From an uncultured Clostridium sp. (GTDB lineage Bacteria > Bacillota > Clostridia > Lachnospirales > Lachnospiraceae): DNA of 25,571 nucleotides. The stretch is taken from NCBI GenBank assembly GCA_958442925.1, contig CAUCIO010000014.1, forward strand, positions 1-25,571. Reading direction: 5' to 3'. Shown piece after piece: positions 1 to 7,399 of the stretch; positions within the stretch are counted from its first letter, which is position 1; every line of letters starts with the position of its first letter. Position numbers and translations under genes: made by a program. The notes beneath the pieces are model-generated. The model was not told where the DNA came from, did not search any database, and worked only from the letters and a program-made list of their open reading frames with translations.

Positions 1-1056
1 CACTTCCGGATCGGTGGAATAAATTCTAAGCAGTTCCCCTCCAAAGGCATAGGCGCCGAAGCCTAACAGCATTCCCACCGCTGTTACAGTTCCCAGACAG
101 GTGAACATAATCTTCGTAATTCTTGTATATTTCTTTCCTCCCATATTCTGGCTGGTAAAGCTCAAATTCGTCTGGTAGACCGCATTCATGGCATTATATA
201 CAAATCCTTCTATGTTGGCGGAAGCCGCATTGCCTGCCATGGCTACAGAGCCAAAGGAATTGACGGAGGACTGAATCAGGACATTGGAAATAGAAAAAAT
301 CGCACCCTGCATACCAGCCGGAAGACCGATTTTAAAAATCTGGAACATTTTATTTTTATGGATTTTAATCTTTTTCAGTTCCAGTTTCAGCCCTCCCTCG
401 CTCTGTCCCAGAGCCCGCAGTACCAGAAAGGCGGAAATAACCTGAGAAATCACGGTGGCCAGAGCAACTCCTGCCACATCCATGTGAAGATAGATCACAA
501 AAAACAGATTTAAAAGTACGTTTACCACGCCTGCCGCACTCAGGTAATAGAGAGGGCGTCTGGTATCACCTACTGCCCGCAGGATGGCGCTGCCGAAGTT
601 ATAGAGCATCACCACAGGCATTCCCGCAAAGTAAATCCTCATATAAAGCGCTGCCTTATCAAGCACATCATCCGGCGTGCCCATCATTTCCAGAAGAAGC
701 CTGGAAAAAGCCAGTCCCATAATGATCAGAAGCACACCGCTGACAAGGCTGAGAGCAATCGCCGTGTGAACCGACTCGCTCACGTCCCGTTCTCTCTTTC
801 CGCCGTATGCCCTGGCTACCACCACGTTAGCGCCCACAGAAAGACCGATAAAAATATTAATCAAAAGGTTAATCAGCGCTGTCGTAGAGCCTACAGCTGC
901 CAGTGACTGGCTTCCTGCAAACCGCCCCACTACAATAACGTCTGCCGCATTAAATAGAAGCTGCAGCACACCGGACAGCATCAGCGGAATAGAAAAAATC
1001 AAAATTTTCTTCAATATAGGTCCGCTGCACATATCCATCTCGTAGCTTTTTTTCAT
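1..1056 (-). CDS. MATE family multidrug/cation exporter, C-terminus cut by window edge
   Basis: The reading frame is open from the ATG at 1056 to the left edge, giving 352 codons without a stop. The N-terminus (MKKSYEMDMCSGPILKKILI) and the following hydrophobic segments separated by short polar loops are typical of MATE antiporters, including the stretch FNAADVIVVGRFAGSQSLAA near residues 36-55 and a second-half repeat around 'IFKIGLPAGMQGAIFSISNV'. MATE proteins sit in the cytoplasmic membrane and export cationic drugs or metabolites using Na+ or H+ gradients. Family members are about 450 residues, so roughly 100 C-terminal residues lie outside the window. The start is supported by GGGGAGGAG about 8 nt upstream and by a promoter at 1167-1195. 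The substrate cannot be told from sequence. Confidence 0.93.
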   Translation of the reverse strand, partial: MKKSYEMDMCSGPILKKILIFSIPLMLSGVLQLLFNAADVIVVGRFAGSQSLAAVGSTTALINLLINIFIGLSVGANVVVARAYGGKRERDVSESVHTAIALSLVSGVLLIIMGLAFSRLLLEMMGTPDDVLDKAALYMRIYFAGMPVVMLYNFGSAILRAVGDTRRPLYYLSAAGVVNVLLNLFFVIYLHMDVAGVALATVISQVISAFLVLRALGQSEGGLKLELKKIKIHKNKMFQIFKIGLPAGMQGAIFSISNVLIQSSVNSFGSVAMAGNAASANIEGFVYNAMNAVYQTNLSFTSQNMGGKKYTRITKIMFTCLGTVTAVGMLLGFGAYAFGGELLRIYSTDPEV

Positions 1057-1166
1057 GATTTTACTCTCCTCCCCTGTCGATATTTATCTTATTTGTATAA
1101 ATATGTAACAGTTAAGCCATGTGTCTTCCTGCCTGGAGCTGCAAATGGCTGAACTGCCACATAAAT

Positions 1167-1195
1167 ATTATACGCAAAAGGGAATAAGGATTCAA
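1167..1195 (-). promoter_or_regulatory. Sigma-A type promoter of the MATE gene
   Basis: On the minus strand there is TTGAAT (1195-1190), a 17-nt spacer and a perfect TATAAT (1172-1167). It lies about 110 nt upstream of the MATE start codon and downstream of the ribosomal operon terminator, so the MATE gene is probably transcribed on its own. Confidence 0.75.
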
Positions 1196-1314
1196 TGAAA
1201 TTCTACTCAAACTGCTTCCCAAATTCAAAGGCGCCCTGTACCAGGCAGGTCTTCGCAGCAAACTCCACCTCCGCGAGAAGCGACCTGTCCGCCTGGAAAC
1301 ATAGTTTTCAAGTG

Positions 1315-1353
1315 AAAAAAAGACCCCGTACCCCTCAGGATACAGAGTCTTTT
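1315..1353 (-). terminator. Rho-independent terminator of the rpsF-ssb-rpsR operon
   Basis: Read on the minus strand, AAAAGACTCTGTATCC pairs with GGGGTACGGGGTCTTTT (several G-U pairs) around a short loop, and the stem runs into a run of seven T. It lies 86 nt after the rpsR stop. It is oriented to end leftward transcription. Confidence 0.85.
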
Positions 1354-1438
1354 GAAAAATCTTTATATGACCTTTGTGAGTAAAAAATTGAGTAAAACAC
1401 TTACCCAATCGCCCGCAAACCCTTGATTTTACAGGCTT

Positions 1439-1705
1439 CTACTCGCATGTATAAGGCATCAGAGCAATGTGACGTGCTCTCTTGATAGCTACTGTAAGAG
1501 CTCTCTGATGCTTTGCACAGTTTCCTGTGATTCTTCTAGGAAGAATTTTACCTCTCTCAGATACGTATCTCTTTAACTTGTTTGTATCCTTGTAATCGAT
1601 AGTGCCGTTCTTCTCTCCACAGAAAACGCAAACTTTTTTTCTTCTGCGCATACCGCCTCTTCTTACCTTGGAAGCGTCTGCCTTATCACCTTTATTGAAT
1701 GCCAT
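1439..1705 (-). CDS. rpsR: 30S ribosomal protein S18
   Basis: This 88-residue protein begins MAFNKGDKAD and carries the S18 core, including 'YKDTNKLKRYVSERGKILPRR' spread over residues 38-58. S18 binds 16S rRNA in the small-subunit platform as a heterodimer with S6. Cysteines C26, C29 and C63 with H66 form a probable zinc site, so this is the zinc-type (C+) version of S18. The start was set at 1705, not at an upstream ATG at 1723, because AAGGAGG lies 8 nt before it and the extra six residues would include that binding site. It is the third gene of the rpsF-ssb-rpsR operon, 74 nt after ssb, the arrangement common in Firmicutes. Confidence 0.97.
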   Translation of the reverse strand: MAFNKGDKADASKVRRGGMRRRKKVCVFCGEKNGTIDYKDTNKLKRYVSERGKILPRRITGNCAKHQRALTVAIKRARHIALMPYTCE

Positions 1706-1779
1706 TGGTGTTCCCTCCTTCAAAAATACCGATGCAGCAATCTCCCGCTCAACTGGCGCCCTGACAGGCTTTCACGTCT

Positions 1780-2238
1780 CTAGTTAAACGGAAGTCCTTC
1801 ATCTTCTACTCCGTCGGGGATGTTCATAAAGCCATCGCCGATAGCGCTTGCAGGTGCCGGACGCTGAGCTGCCTGATAGCCGCCGTCATGTCCTGCTCCC
1901 TGAGAAGCATTCTTGCTCTCAGCAAATTCCTGATCCTCAACGATTACATCTGTTGTATAAACTTTCTGACCGTCTCTGTTTGTGTAGCTTCCTGTCTGGA
2001 TTCTTCCTGTCACGAGAACTTTGGTTCCCTGATGGAAATACTTCTCAGCAAACTCTCCCGCTCTGTCAAATGCAACGCACTGGATGAAGTCTGCTGTCTG
2101 CGCTCCGTCATCCTGGCTTCTGCGGCCTCTTCTGTCAACTGCCAGCGTATATCTGGCGATTGCCATAGCCCGCTCTCCCTGAGAATACCGAACTTCCGGA
2201 TCCCTGGTAAGTCTACCCATCAGAATTACTTTATTCAT
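1780..2238 (-). CDS. ssb: Single-stranded DNA-binding protein
   Basis: A 152-residue SSB. The N-terminal OB fold (about residues 1-106) starts MNKVILMGRLTRDPEVRY and contains 'FIQCVAFDRAGEFAEKYF' and 'KVLVTGRIQTGSYTNRDG'. This is followed by a flexible G/Q/A/P-rich linker and an acidic tail ending EDEGLPFN, a variant of the usual DDDIPF tip that recruits replication and repair proteins. SSB coats single-stranded DNA during replication, recombination and repair. It sits between rpsF (19-nt gap) and rpsR, as expected for the housekeeping copy, so it is unlikely to be a phage or plasmid paralogue. One more residue (N) follows the usual terminal PF. Confidence 0.97.
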   Translation of the reverse strand: MNKVILMGRLTRDPEVRYSQGERAMAIARYTLAVDRRGRRSQDDGAQTADFIQCVAFDRAGEFAEKYFHQGTKVLVTGRIQTGSYTNRDGQKVYTTDVIVEDQEFAESKNASQGAGHDGGYQAAQRPAPASAIGDGFMNIPDGVEDEGLPFN

Positions 2239-2257
2239 ACGATCACTCTTTCTTTAT

Positions 2258-2545
2258 TTATGCATCCTGTCTTACGCATAAGTATCTGATTACCGGCTCC
2301 ATGATACGTACATGTGTCTCTACCTCATTCGGGCATGTGGAATCAGACTCAAACTGGATAAAGTAGTAGAAGCCCTCTTTCATCTTCTGGATCTCGTAAG
2401 CTAATCTCTTCTTACCCCACTCGTCCACGTTTGTTACAGTTCCGCCGAAACGTGTGATGTAACCTTTTACTTTCTCGATGGCTGCTGCTCTCTCTTCGTC
2501 TTCCAGCTTTACGCTAAGAACAACTGCTAACTCATACTTGTTCAT
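2258..2545 (-). CDS. rpsF: 30S ribosomal protein S6
   Basis: A 95-residue protein with the S6 ferredoxin-like fold, seen in MNKYELAVVLSVKLEDEERA, 'GTVTNVDEWGKKRLAYEIQK' and the end 'EPVIRYLCVRQDA'. S6 forms a heterodimer with S18 on the 30S platform. It is the first gene of the operon; AAGGAGG lies about 10 nt before the ATG and the promoter at 2628-2656 gives a leader of about 75 nt. Its length matches the family (about 95-100 residues). In many bacteria the S6:S18 complex represses this operon by binding the leader mRNA, but I could not identify that motif here. Confidence 0.97.
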   Translation of the reverse strand: MNKYELAVVLSVKLEDEERAAAIEKVKGYITRFGGTVTNVDEWGKKRLAYEIQKMKEGFYYFIQFESDSTCPNEVETHVRIMEPVIRYLCVRQDA

Positions 2546-2627
2546 GCTGCTTAAACCTCCTTGTGGTCTCTGACTCCCTGACTTTTAACAGAGAGTAAGG
2601 AATTTCAATAATATATCACGAATATTT

Positions 2628-2656
2628 ATCTTACCAGAGAAACCTGATTAAATCAA
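2628..2656 (-). promoter_or_regulatory. Promoter of the rpsF-ssb-rpsR operon
   Basis: Minus strand: TTGATT (2656-2651), a 17-nt spacer, then TAAGAT (2633-2628), followed by AT-rich sequence. It lies about 83 nt upstream of the rpsF start and downstream of the DUF951 gene. No clear terminator separates it from the DUF951 gene, so some read-through into the ribosomal operon is possible. Confidence 0.65.
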
Positions 2657-2728
2657 GCTCTTTTTCATTTTTTTCTTCGTGTTTTTTCTCTATGTTCCCA
2701 GTCTTTTTTCTCCTGGCTTCTGAAGTCC

Positions 2729-2926
2729 CTACGCCTTCTTCTCCCCATCTGCTGACCGAAGTCCCCTTGTACTCTTTTCCACCAGGGAACGGGCCATCAT
2801 TACCTGATGGCCGCAGCCCGTACATTTCAGCCTGAAATCAGCGCCCACCCGGAGGATTTCCCACTCTCTGCTGCCGCAGGGGTGGGGTTTTTTCAATTTT
2901 ACAATATCTCCCACTTCATACATCAT
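2729..2926 (-). CDS. DUF951 family small zinc-ribbon-like protein
   Basis: A 65-residue protein of the DUF951 family, widespread in Firmicutes and without a settled function. The diagnostic pattern is YEVGDIVKLKKPHPCG, then EWEILRVGADFRLKC and CTGCGHQVMM. H15, C17, C35 and C38 are positioned to bind a metal, and the small beta-rich fold suggests nucleic-acid or protein binding (inference). The start codon overlaps the stop of the aldo/keto reductase gene (nested ATG/TGA), indicating translational coupling. GGGGGAG lies 7 nt before the first of two consecutive ATG codons. The tail after residue 52 (TRGLRSADGEKKA) is charged and probably disordered. Confidence 0.88.
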   Translation of the reverse strand: MMYEVGDIVKLKKPHPCGSREWEILRVGADFRLKCTGCGHQVMMARSLVEKSTRGLRSADGEKKA

Positions 2927-3966
2927 ATCGCTCTCCCCCTGTCTTCCTCCTGCAGTCTGCTGTCCAGAATTTCATCGATCCGTTTCATTTCCTCTGAAGA
3001 AAGCGGCTCCTGCCTGAGAATTTCCGTATTTTCAAGCAGCTGCTCCGGACGGCTGGCCCCAATCAGTACAGACGTTACCTCCCGTCTTCTGAGCACCCAG
3101 GAGAGAGCCAGCTGAGCCAGCGTCTGGCCCCGGTTCTCTGCCAGCGCTTTCAGCTCTGTTAACAGCTTCCTGTTTTTTTCATTAATATACCGTTCTGCCA
3201 CGGTGGTTCCTTTGCGTGCTGCCCTCGAATGTTCCGGAATCTGTTCCAGATATTTTCCGCTTAAAGCTCCCTGGGCCAGAGGACTGAAGCAGATGCATCC
3301 TGCGCCCCCCTCCTCCAGTGCGGCTAAAACTCCTTCTTCCGGCTGCCGTTCCAGCATATTGTAGCGGATCTGGTTTACCAGACAAGGCGTTCTTCTCTCT
3401 CTGAGAAGTCTCATTGCCTCTCTGGCTTCTTTTTCCTTATAATTGGAAACTCCCACATAGAGAGCCTTTCCCTGCCGCACCAGATCACTTAATGCGTCCA
3501 TGGTCTCCTCTAACGGCGTATCCGGATCCGGCCTGTGGTGATAAAAAATATCAACGTATTCCAACCCCATTCGTTTCAGGCTCTGATCCAGACTGGCTGT
3601 CAGGTATTTTCTGGAACCCCAGTTTCCATACGGCCCCGGCCACATCTCATACCCTGCCTTGGTGGAAATAATCAGCTCATCACGAAACGGCCTTAAATCT
3701 TCCCTGAGAATCTGTCCAAAATTCTCCTCTGCCGCCCCGACTGCTGGAAATCCATAGTTATTGGCCAAATCAAAATGAGTAATTCCCAGATCAAAAGCTG
3801 TAAAAATCAGCTCCTTCTGCTGCTTTCCTGTAGTCTCTCTTCCAAAATTCTGCCAGAGTCCAAAGGACAGTTCCGGTAAAAGAAGCCCGCTTTTTCCGCA
3901 CCGCCTGTATTTCATTTTTCTGTATCTGTCTTCACACGGCCTGTATGCCTGTTCCTCTATTGTCAT
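2923..3966 (-). CDS. Aldo/keto reductase, YghZ/AKR14 type
   Basis: A 347-residue NADPH-dependent aldo/keto reductase with a TIM barrel, cytoplasmic. It matches from memory E. coli YghZ (L-glyceraldehyde-3-phosphate reductase) along its whole length, for example YRRCGKSGLLLPELSFGLW, ITHFDLANNYG, 'ELIISTKAGYEMWPGPYG' and 'SLDQSLKRMGLEYVDIFY'. The catalytic tetrad is visible as D66, Y71, K103 and H144. A likely role is detoxifying reactive aldehydes or a side step of sugar-phosphate metabolism; the physiological substrate is not certain. AGGAGA lies 9 nt before the ATG. It follows the sirtuin gene by 87 nt and overlaps the DUF951 gene, so the three are probably co-transcribed. Confidence 0.93.
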   Translation of the reverse strand: MTIEEQAYRPCEDRYRKMKYRRCGKSGLLLPELSFGLWQNFGRETTGKQQKELIFTAFDLGITHFDLANNYGFPAVGAAEENFGQILREDLRPFRDELIISTKAGYEMWPGPYGNWGSRKYLTASLDQSLKRMGLEYVDIFYHHRPDPDTPLEETMDALSDLVRQGKALYVGVSNYKEKEAREAMRLLRERRTPCLVNQIRYNMLERQPEEGVLAALEEGGAGCICFSPLAQGALSGKYLEQIPEHSRAARKGTTVAERYINEKNRKLLTELKALAENRGQTLAQLALSWVLRRREVTSVLIGASRPEQLLENTEILRQEPLSSEEMKRIDEILDSRLQEEDRGRAI

Positions 3967-4053
3967 TGATCTATGTCTCCTGTCTGTCCTTATTCCTGTC
4001 TCCCCAGCTCCCTCTGCTGTGCTTTCTTCCCCATGTCGCCAGATATGACAAAG

Positions 4054-4800
4054 CTACAGTTCTGCCGCCTCTGCTAACGCCTCTCCCACGCTGCCGCAGA
4101 TGACAAGATCTGCCTGGCTGTCTCTGGAAGTGGCCGATTTATTAATTAACACCAGCTTATTTCCCCTGTAATAGTCAATCAGTCCTGCCGCCGGATAAAC
4201 CACCAGGGAGGTTCCGCCGATAATCAGCACATCGGCATTTCTGATATGCTGGATGGAGCGGGAGAGGACGCTGTCGTCCAGCCCTTCCTCATAAAGCACC
4301 ACATCTGGTTTGATTATGCCGCCGCAGCTGCATCTGGGGATTCCTTCGCCGGAAAGAATATGATCCATGGAATAAAATTTACCGCAGCGCTCACAGTAAT
4401 TGCGGTGTACGGTTCCATGCAGCTCCAGCACTTCCCGGCTCCCGGCTGCCTGGTGGAGACCGTCTATATTCTGGGTAATCACAGCCTTCACCTTTCCCTC
4501 CTGCTCCAGCTTGGCCAGAGCCAGGTGAGCGCGGTTAGGCTTAACCTCCGGAAACAGCATTTTATTCCTGTAAAAGCGATAAAACTCTTCCGGCTTCTTC
4601 AGATAGAAGGTATGGCTCAGAATCGTCTCCGGAGGATAATCGTACTCCTGATTATACAGACCGTCTACGCTTCTGAAATCAGGAATTCCACTTTCTGTGG
4701 AAACTCCTGCTCCGCCAAAAAATACCACGTTTTTGCTTTCCTGAACCCATGTCTTTAAAAGCTCTCTCTTTTTCTTCTCCTCAGCGCTGTTTTCTCCCAT
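4054..4800 (-). CDS. cobB: NAD-dependent protein deacylase, Sir2/CobB family
   Basis: A 248-residue sirtuin that removes acetyl or other acyl groups from protein lysines, using NAD+ and producing nicotinamide and O-acyl-ADP-ribose. NAD-binding and catalytic motifs are intact: GGAGVSTESGIPDFRS (29-44), TQNIDGLH (109-116), catalytic H128 in LELHGTVH and GTSLVVYPAA near the C-terminal half. The zinc module has C136 and C139 and then C157 and C159; the second pair is C-x-C, not C-x-x-C, which also occurs in other clostridial sirtuins. The start has GAGGAG 8 nt upstream. It lies 114 nt after the DUF2156/GNAT gene; pairing of a GNAT-domain protein with a deacylase may be functional or coincidental. 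Confidence 0.94.
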   Translation of the reverse strand: MGENSAEEKKKRELLKTWVQESKNVVFFGGAGVSTESGIPDFRSVDGLYNQEYDYPPETILSHTFYLKKPEEFYRFYRNKMLFPEVKPNRAHLALAKLEQEGKVKAVITQNIDGLHQAAGSREVLELHGTVHRNYCERCGKFYSMDHILSGEGIPRCSCGGIIKPDVVLYEEGLDDSVLSRSIQHIRNADVLIIGGTSLVVYPAAGLIDYYRGNKLVLINKSATSRDSQADLVICGSVGEALAEAAEL

Positions 4801-4914
4801 AACCAGTCTCCTCTCTCTTCGTTAAATTCGTCTCCGCTGTCTGCGGGAAACGACTCCCCTGCGCCTGCCCTCCCGTTTTCCAGAAGTTCTCTGTCCGTCA
4901 AAAAACAGCGGCTT

Positions 4915-7074
4915 TTACACTACCTCATCTAAAAATACACCGGCTATGGGGCGGATATCCTCTGTCCAAGCCGGAAGGTGGGGTTTGCTGTCTCTGCCTT
5001 CTTCTGCTGCAATCTCCTGTAATGGTCTGAAACCAAACAGCCACTGAGCCAGGCCATCAATGGAAATAGCCAGCGTCTCGCCGTTTTGTTCTGCCGCGCC
5101 TTTTTCCATCTTCACAGCCCTGGCTCCCCCTGCCTTGTCTGTAAAGATCTGATAGCTTCCGGCACAGGCAGGCAGAAACGGATCCGTAATCTCCAGATAT
5201 CCGTCCAGCTCCTGCCCGGCTTCCCTGTCTCCATCTGTTTTACTTCTGGAATCTGCGCTGGAAATCATCCGGAAAAAAGCCTCCACATCTGTCACTCTGG
5301 CCATAATTGCCGGTTTTTCCCGCTCTCTGTCCCGGAAAACCAGGCTGTCCTTTGTATAGAGAAGACGCTGTTCTCTCTTTTCAAAGCCCCACTCTGCGTG
5401 AAGACCGGACAGCTTTTCCTCCCCATCCTCCTCTTCCAGTAAAAACTCCAGGATCCCATCCTCACTGGCTAACTCTCTTATCAGCCTTGACACATAGGCC
5501 TCATCCCGAAGGCAGTATGCCTCAAACCGCTCCTTCAGCCATTGCTCCATGAAAGCTGCCGCCTGGGCTGCGTCCTCCCGGCTGCTGCAGGGCCTGCAGT
5601 TCAGCCTCTCCTTCGCTTCTTCTGTCAGGTGAAACTTCGGCTGGCGATAGATAAAGGAAAACTGGAAGGGACGGTAAATCGCCTCATCGGCAGGCATCAA
5701 AAAGGTAAACGGCACATGAGCCTGATTCATATCCTCCAGCATTTTTTTAAGAATAGAACGCATATGCCCCTGGTGGCGGCTGTCTTTATCAGTAGCCACC
5801 CCCACAATATAATCGACCGGCCATTTTCCGTCCCGGCAGACAAAGGTGTATGGATTCAGCTGGGCCATGGACACCAGCCTTCCCGCCTCTGCCTTAATTA
5901 AAATCCTGTTGTCTTTCACCTTCTCCTGATAATAATAATCAGCAAAGGAAACAGAGTCATCTGGAAATGCCTCATGCCACAGCGTCCGGCAGCGCTGTTT
6001 TTCCTCATCATCGGCATAGCGAAGTCCATCCTTCCATAACGCTTCGGAACTGTCATTTTGAGCAGTTCCTGCCAGCTGAGCTGCCGTAAGCTCCTCCTCC
6101 GGCTCTGCCAGAACTCCTATCTTTTCTGCCCAGTCAAATCCCTCTTCTTTACCGGAGCCCTGGCCAAAAGAAATCTGCTGTACCAGATATTTCTTTGCAA
6201 AATCAATTGGACAGTAGGACATTTTCGCCCGCCTAAGTCCCTCCAGTCCCAGATCATCCTCCCGGTTCACCAGCTCGATTCCCGGAAATTCTTCTAATAG
6301 AAACTGCTGGTTGATCAGCTGATACAGCCCCCGCATCTCCGGATTGGCCTTCTCAATATGGATGACGGCCATCCGCTCCAGAGGGTTATAACTTCCAATC
6401 GAGAATGCCTCCATCTCTCCGTCCACATAGATTCCGCCCATGCGGATATTTAAGGAACAGCAGTTTCTCAGGATTTCGTGGATGCCCCTGACCTCAAAAT
6501 CCAGGTGCTCCTCCACCTCCTCGCCCTTGCCCTCTCTCCAGCGGTCTAAAAACTTCCAGACATCCTGGATGTGATCGCAGGTCAGGGTTCTGTACTCATA
6601 GCGTCCTTCATACGCCTTTTTAAAAGCATTCAGGTTATTTTTCTTTTTGTGGAGTTTTTTTCCGGAAAGGGTTTTCAGGGCCTCAGCTGAATAAATGTAG
6701 TCTGCTGCTCCCTCCTCTTCCTTTACCAGATAGTTTTCCGGAGACAGCTTCAGGTACTTCACAGCCTCCTCATCCGCCAGATTGATCACTAGAGGATATC
6801 CTAATTCTTCATTAAAATACTTCTCCAATACCTGAAAGGCTTCCTTTAAGTCCTCCTCCCGGCACAGGGGCATGGCAGAAAATACCCGGCCCTTGTATTC
6901 CATCAGCCAGAGAAGCGCTTTATCCTCCCATATGGCATATCGTACATTATAATATTCTCTCCAGAGAAAACTCTCCAGAAATACGCTGTCACAGGTTTTA
7001 TTGCGGCGCATCAGATAAAACGGTGTCAGCCTGTCAATATCCTTAGCGCTGATTGGTTTAAATTCCAGATTCAT
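4915..7074 (-). CDS. DUF2156 + GNAT acetyltransferase fusion protein
   Basis: A 719-residue protein with two recognisable halves. Residues about 1-300 are a DUF2156 domain (related to the C-terminal aminoacyltransferase domain of lysyl-phosphatidylglycerol synthases): FKPISAKDIDRLTPFY, the lysine-rich 'SGKKLHKKKNNLNAF' near 137-151 and 'PEMRGLYQLINQQF'. Residues about 350-480 are a GNAT domain, with the acetyl-CoA loop VGVATDKDSRHQGHMRSIL at 424-441. The remaining 240 residues resemble the Eis/SCP2-like tail by position only. Start chosen at 7074: AGGAAGG lies upstream and the sequence further upstream is a hairpin-rich element that is unlikely to be coding. No membrane segments are seen, so it lacks the flippase part of MprF. 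The substrate is unknown; modification of an amine-bearing peptide, antibiotic or cell-wall molecule is possible. Confidence 0.85.
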   Translation of the reverse strand: MNLEFKPISAKDIDRLTPFYLMRRNKTCDSVFLESFLWREYYNVRYAIWEDKALLWLMEYKGRVFSAMPLCREEDLKEAFQVLEKYFNEELGYPLVINLADEEAVKYLKLSPENYLVKEEEGAADYIYSAEALKTLSGKKLHKKKNNLNAFKKAYEGRYEYRTLTCDHIQDVWKFLDRWREGKGEEVEEHLDFEVRGIHEILRNCCSLNIRMGGIYVDGEMEAFSIGSYNPLERMAVIHIEKANPEMRGLYQLINQQFLLEEFPGIELVNREDDLGLEGLRRAKMSYCPIDFAKKYLVQQISFGQGSGKEEGFDWAEKIGVLAEPEEELTAAQLAGTAQNDSSEALWKDGLRYADDEEKQRCRTLWHEAFPDDSVSFADYYYQEKVKDNRILIKAEAGRLVSMAQLNPYTFVCRDGKWPVDYIVGVATDKDSRHQGHMRSILKKMLEDMNQAHVPFTFLMPADEAIYRPFQFSFIYRQPKFHLTEEAKERLNCRPCSSREDAAQAAAFMEQWLKERFEAYCLRDEAYVSRLIRELASEDGILEFLLEEEDGEEKLSGLHAEWGFEKREQRLLYTKDSLVFRDREREKPAIMARVTDVEAFFRMISSADSRSKTDGDREAGQELDGYLEITDPFLPACAGSYQIFTDKAGGARAVKMEKGAAEQNGETLAISIDGLAQWLFGFRPLQEIAAEEGRDSKPHLPAWTEDIRPIAGVFLDEVV

Positions 7075-7110
7075 AGATTGATTTCCTTCCTGGTTTTTGC
7101 AATATTTTAC

Positions 7111-7236
7111 CATATCCGCTCTGCGGATATGAGCCTTCGGCGGATACGCACGGTTTGAATCTGTATCTGCTTCGCTGTGTTCGCTCAAACCGGTATGCGC
7201 GATGATATAATGCCTGCTTTGCAGCCATTATATCAT
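7111..7236. repeat. Multi-hairpin intergenic element
   Basis: A 126-bp block built from successive inverted repeats: CATATCCGC/GCGGATATG with a 3-nt loop (7111-7131); GCC/GGC around TTC (7133-7141); CGGTTTGA (7151-7158) with TCAAACCG (7185-7192); and ATGATATAATG/CATTATATCAT (7202-7236), which has a further CTGC/GCAG pair inside. The first and last stems are perfect. It lies in the 5' leader of the DUF2156/GNAT gene. This nested architecture is typical of dispersed REP- or MITE-like repeats, but copy number cannot be seen from one window. The 7075-7399 gap also holds the weak start region of the ABC cluster (a TGCTAAAAT extended -10 near 7360) and nothing else. Confidence 0.6.
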
Positions 7237-7399
7237 AATTTCCTTCTTTTATGGAAGCGGGAAGGCCTGAAAATCATGTCGTGAATAGATTTATAGATTT
7301 TTTCAATATATCTTTATTTTATATAGAAAATACCAATCTCGAACTGTTTAAAAAGGTGCTAAAATAGTAATATATTTCATACAGATGGGAGTTCTTAGT

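Larger units (their letters stand above)
1057..1438. other. Intergenic region between rpsR and the MATE gene
   Basis: This 382-bp stretch holds the rpsR terminator (1315-1353) and the MATE promoter (1167-1195). Between them, on the minus strand, lies a 34-codon open stretch (1203-1307) that begins after an in-frame TGA and has no start codon or ribosome binding site. No other gene is supported. Two longer overlapping open frames here have low-complexity, non-protein-like translations. Confidence 0.6.

Noticed and set aside
2546..2630. Possible S6:S18-binding leader upstream of rpsF
   Set aside because: I could not place the conserved CCG-bulge structure of that leader in this stretch; only ordinary leader sequence and the ribosome binding site are clear.
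2631..2825. 64-codon minus-strand frame overlapping the DUF951 gene
   Set aside because: It overlaps a recognised gene in another frame, has a low-complexity translation and no ribosome binding site.
7075..7188. 38-residue N-terminal extension of the DUF2156/GNAT protein beginning at TTG 7188
   Set aside because: It would translate the hairpin element, has no family-like sequence, and a start with AGGAAGG exists at 7074.
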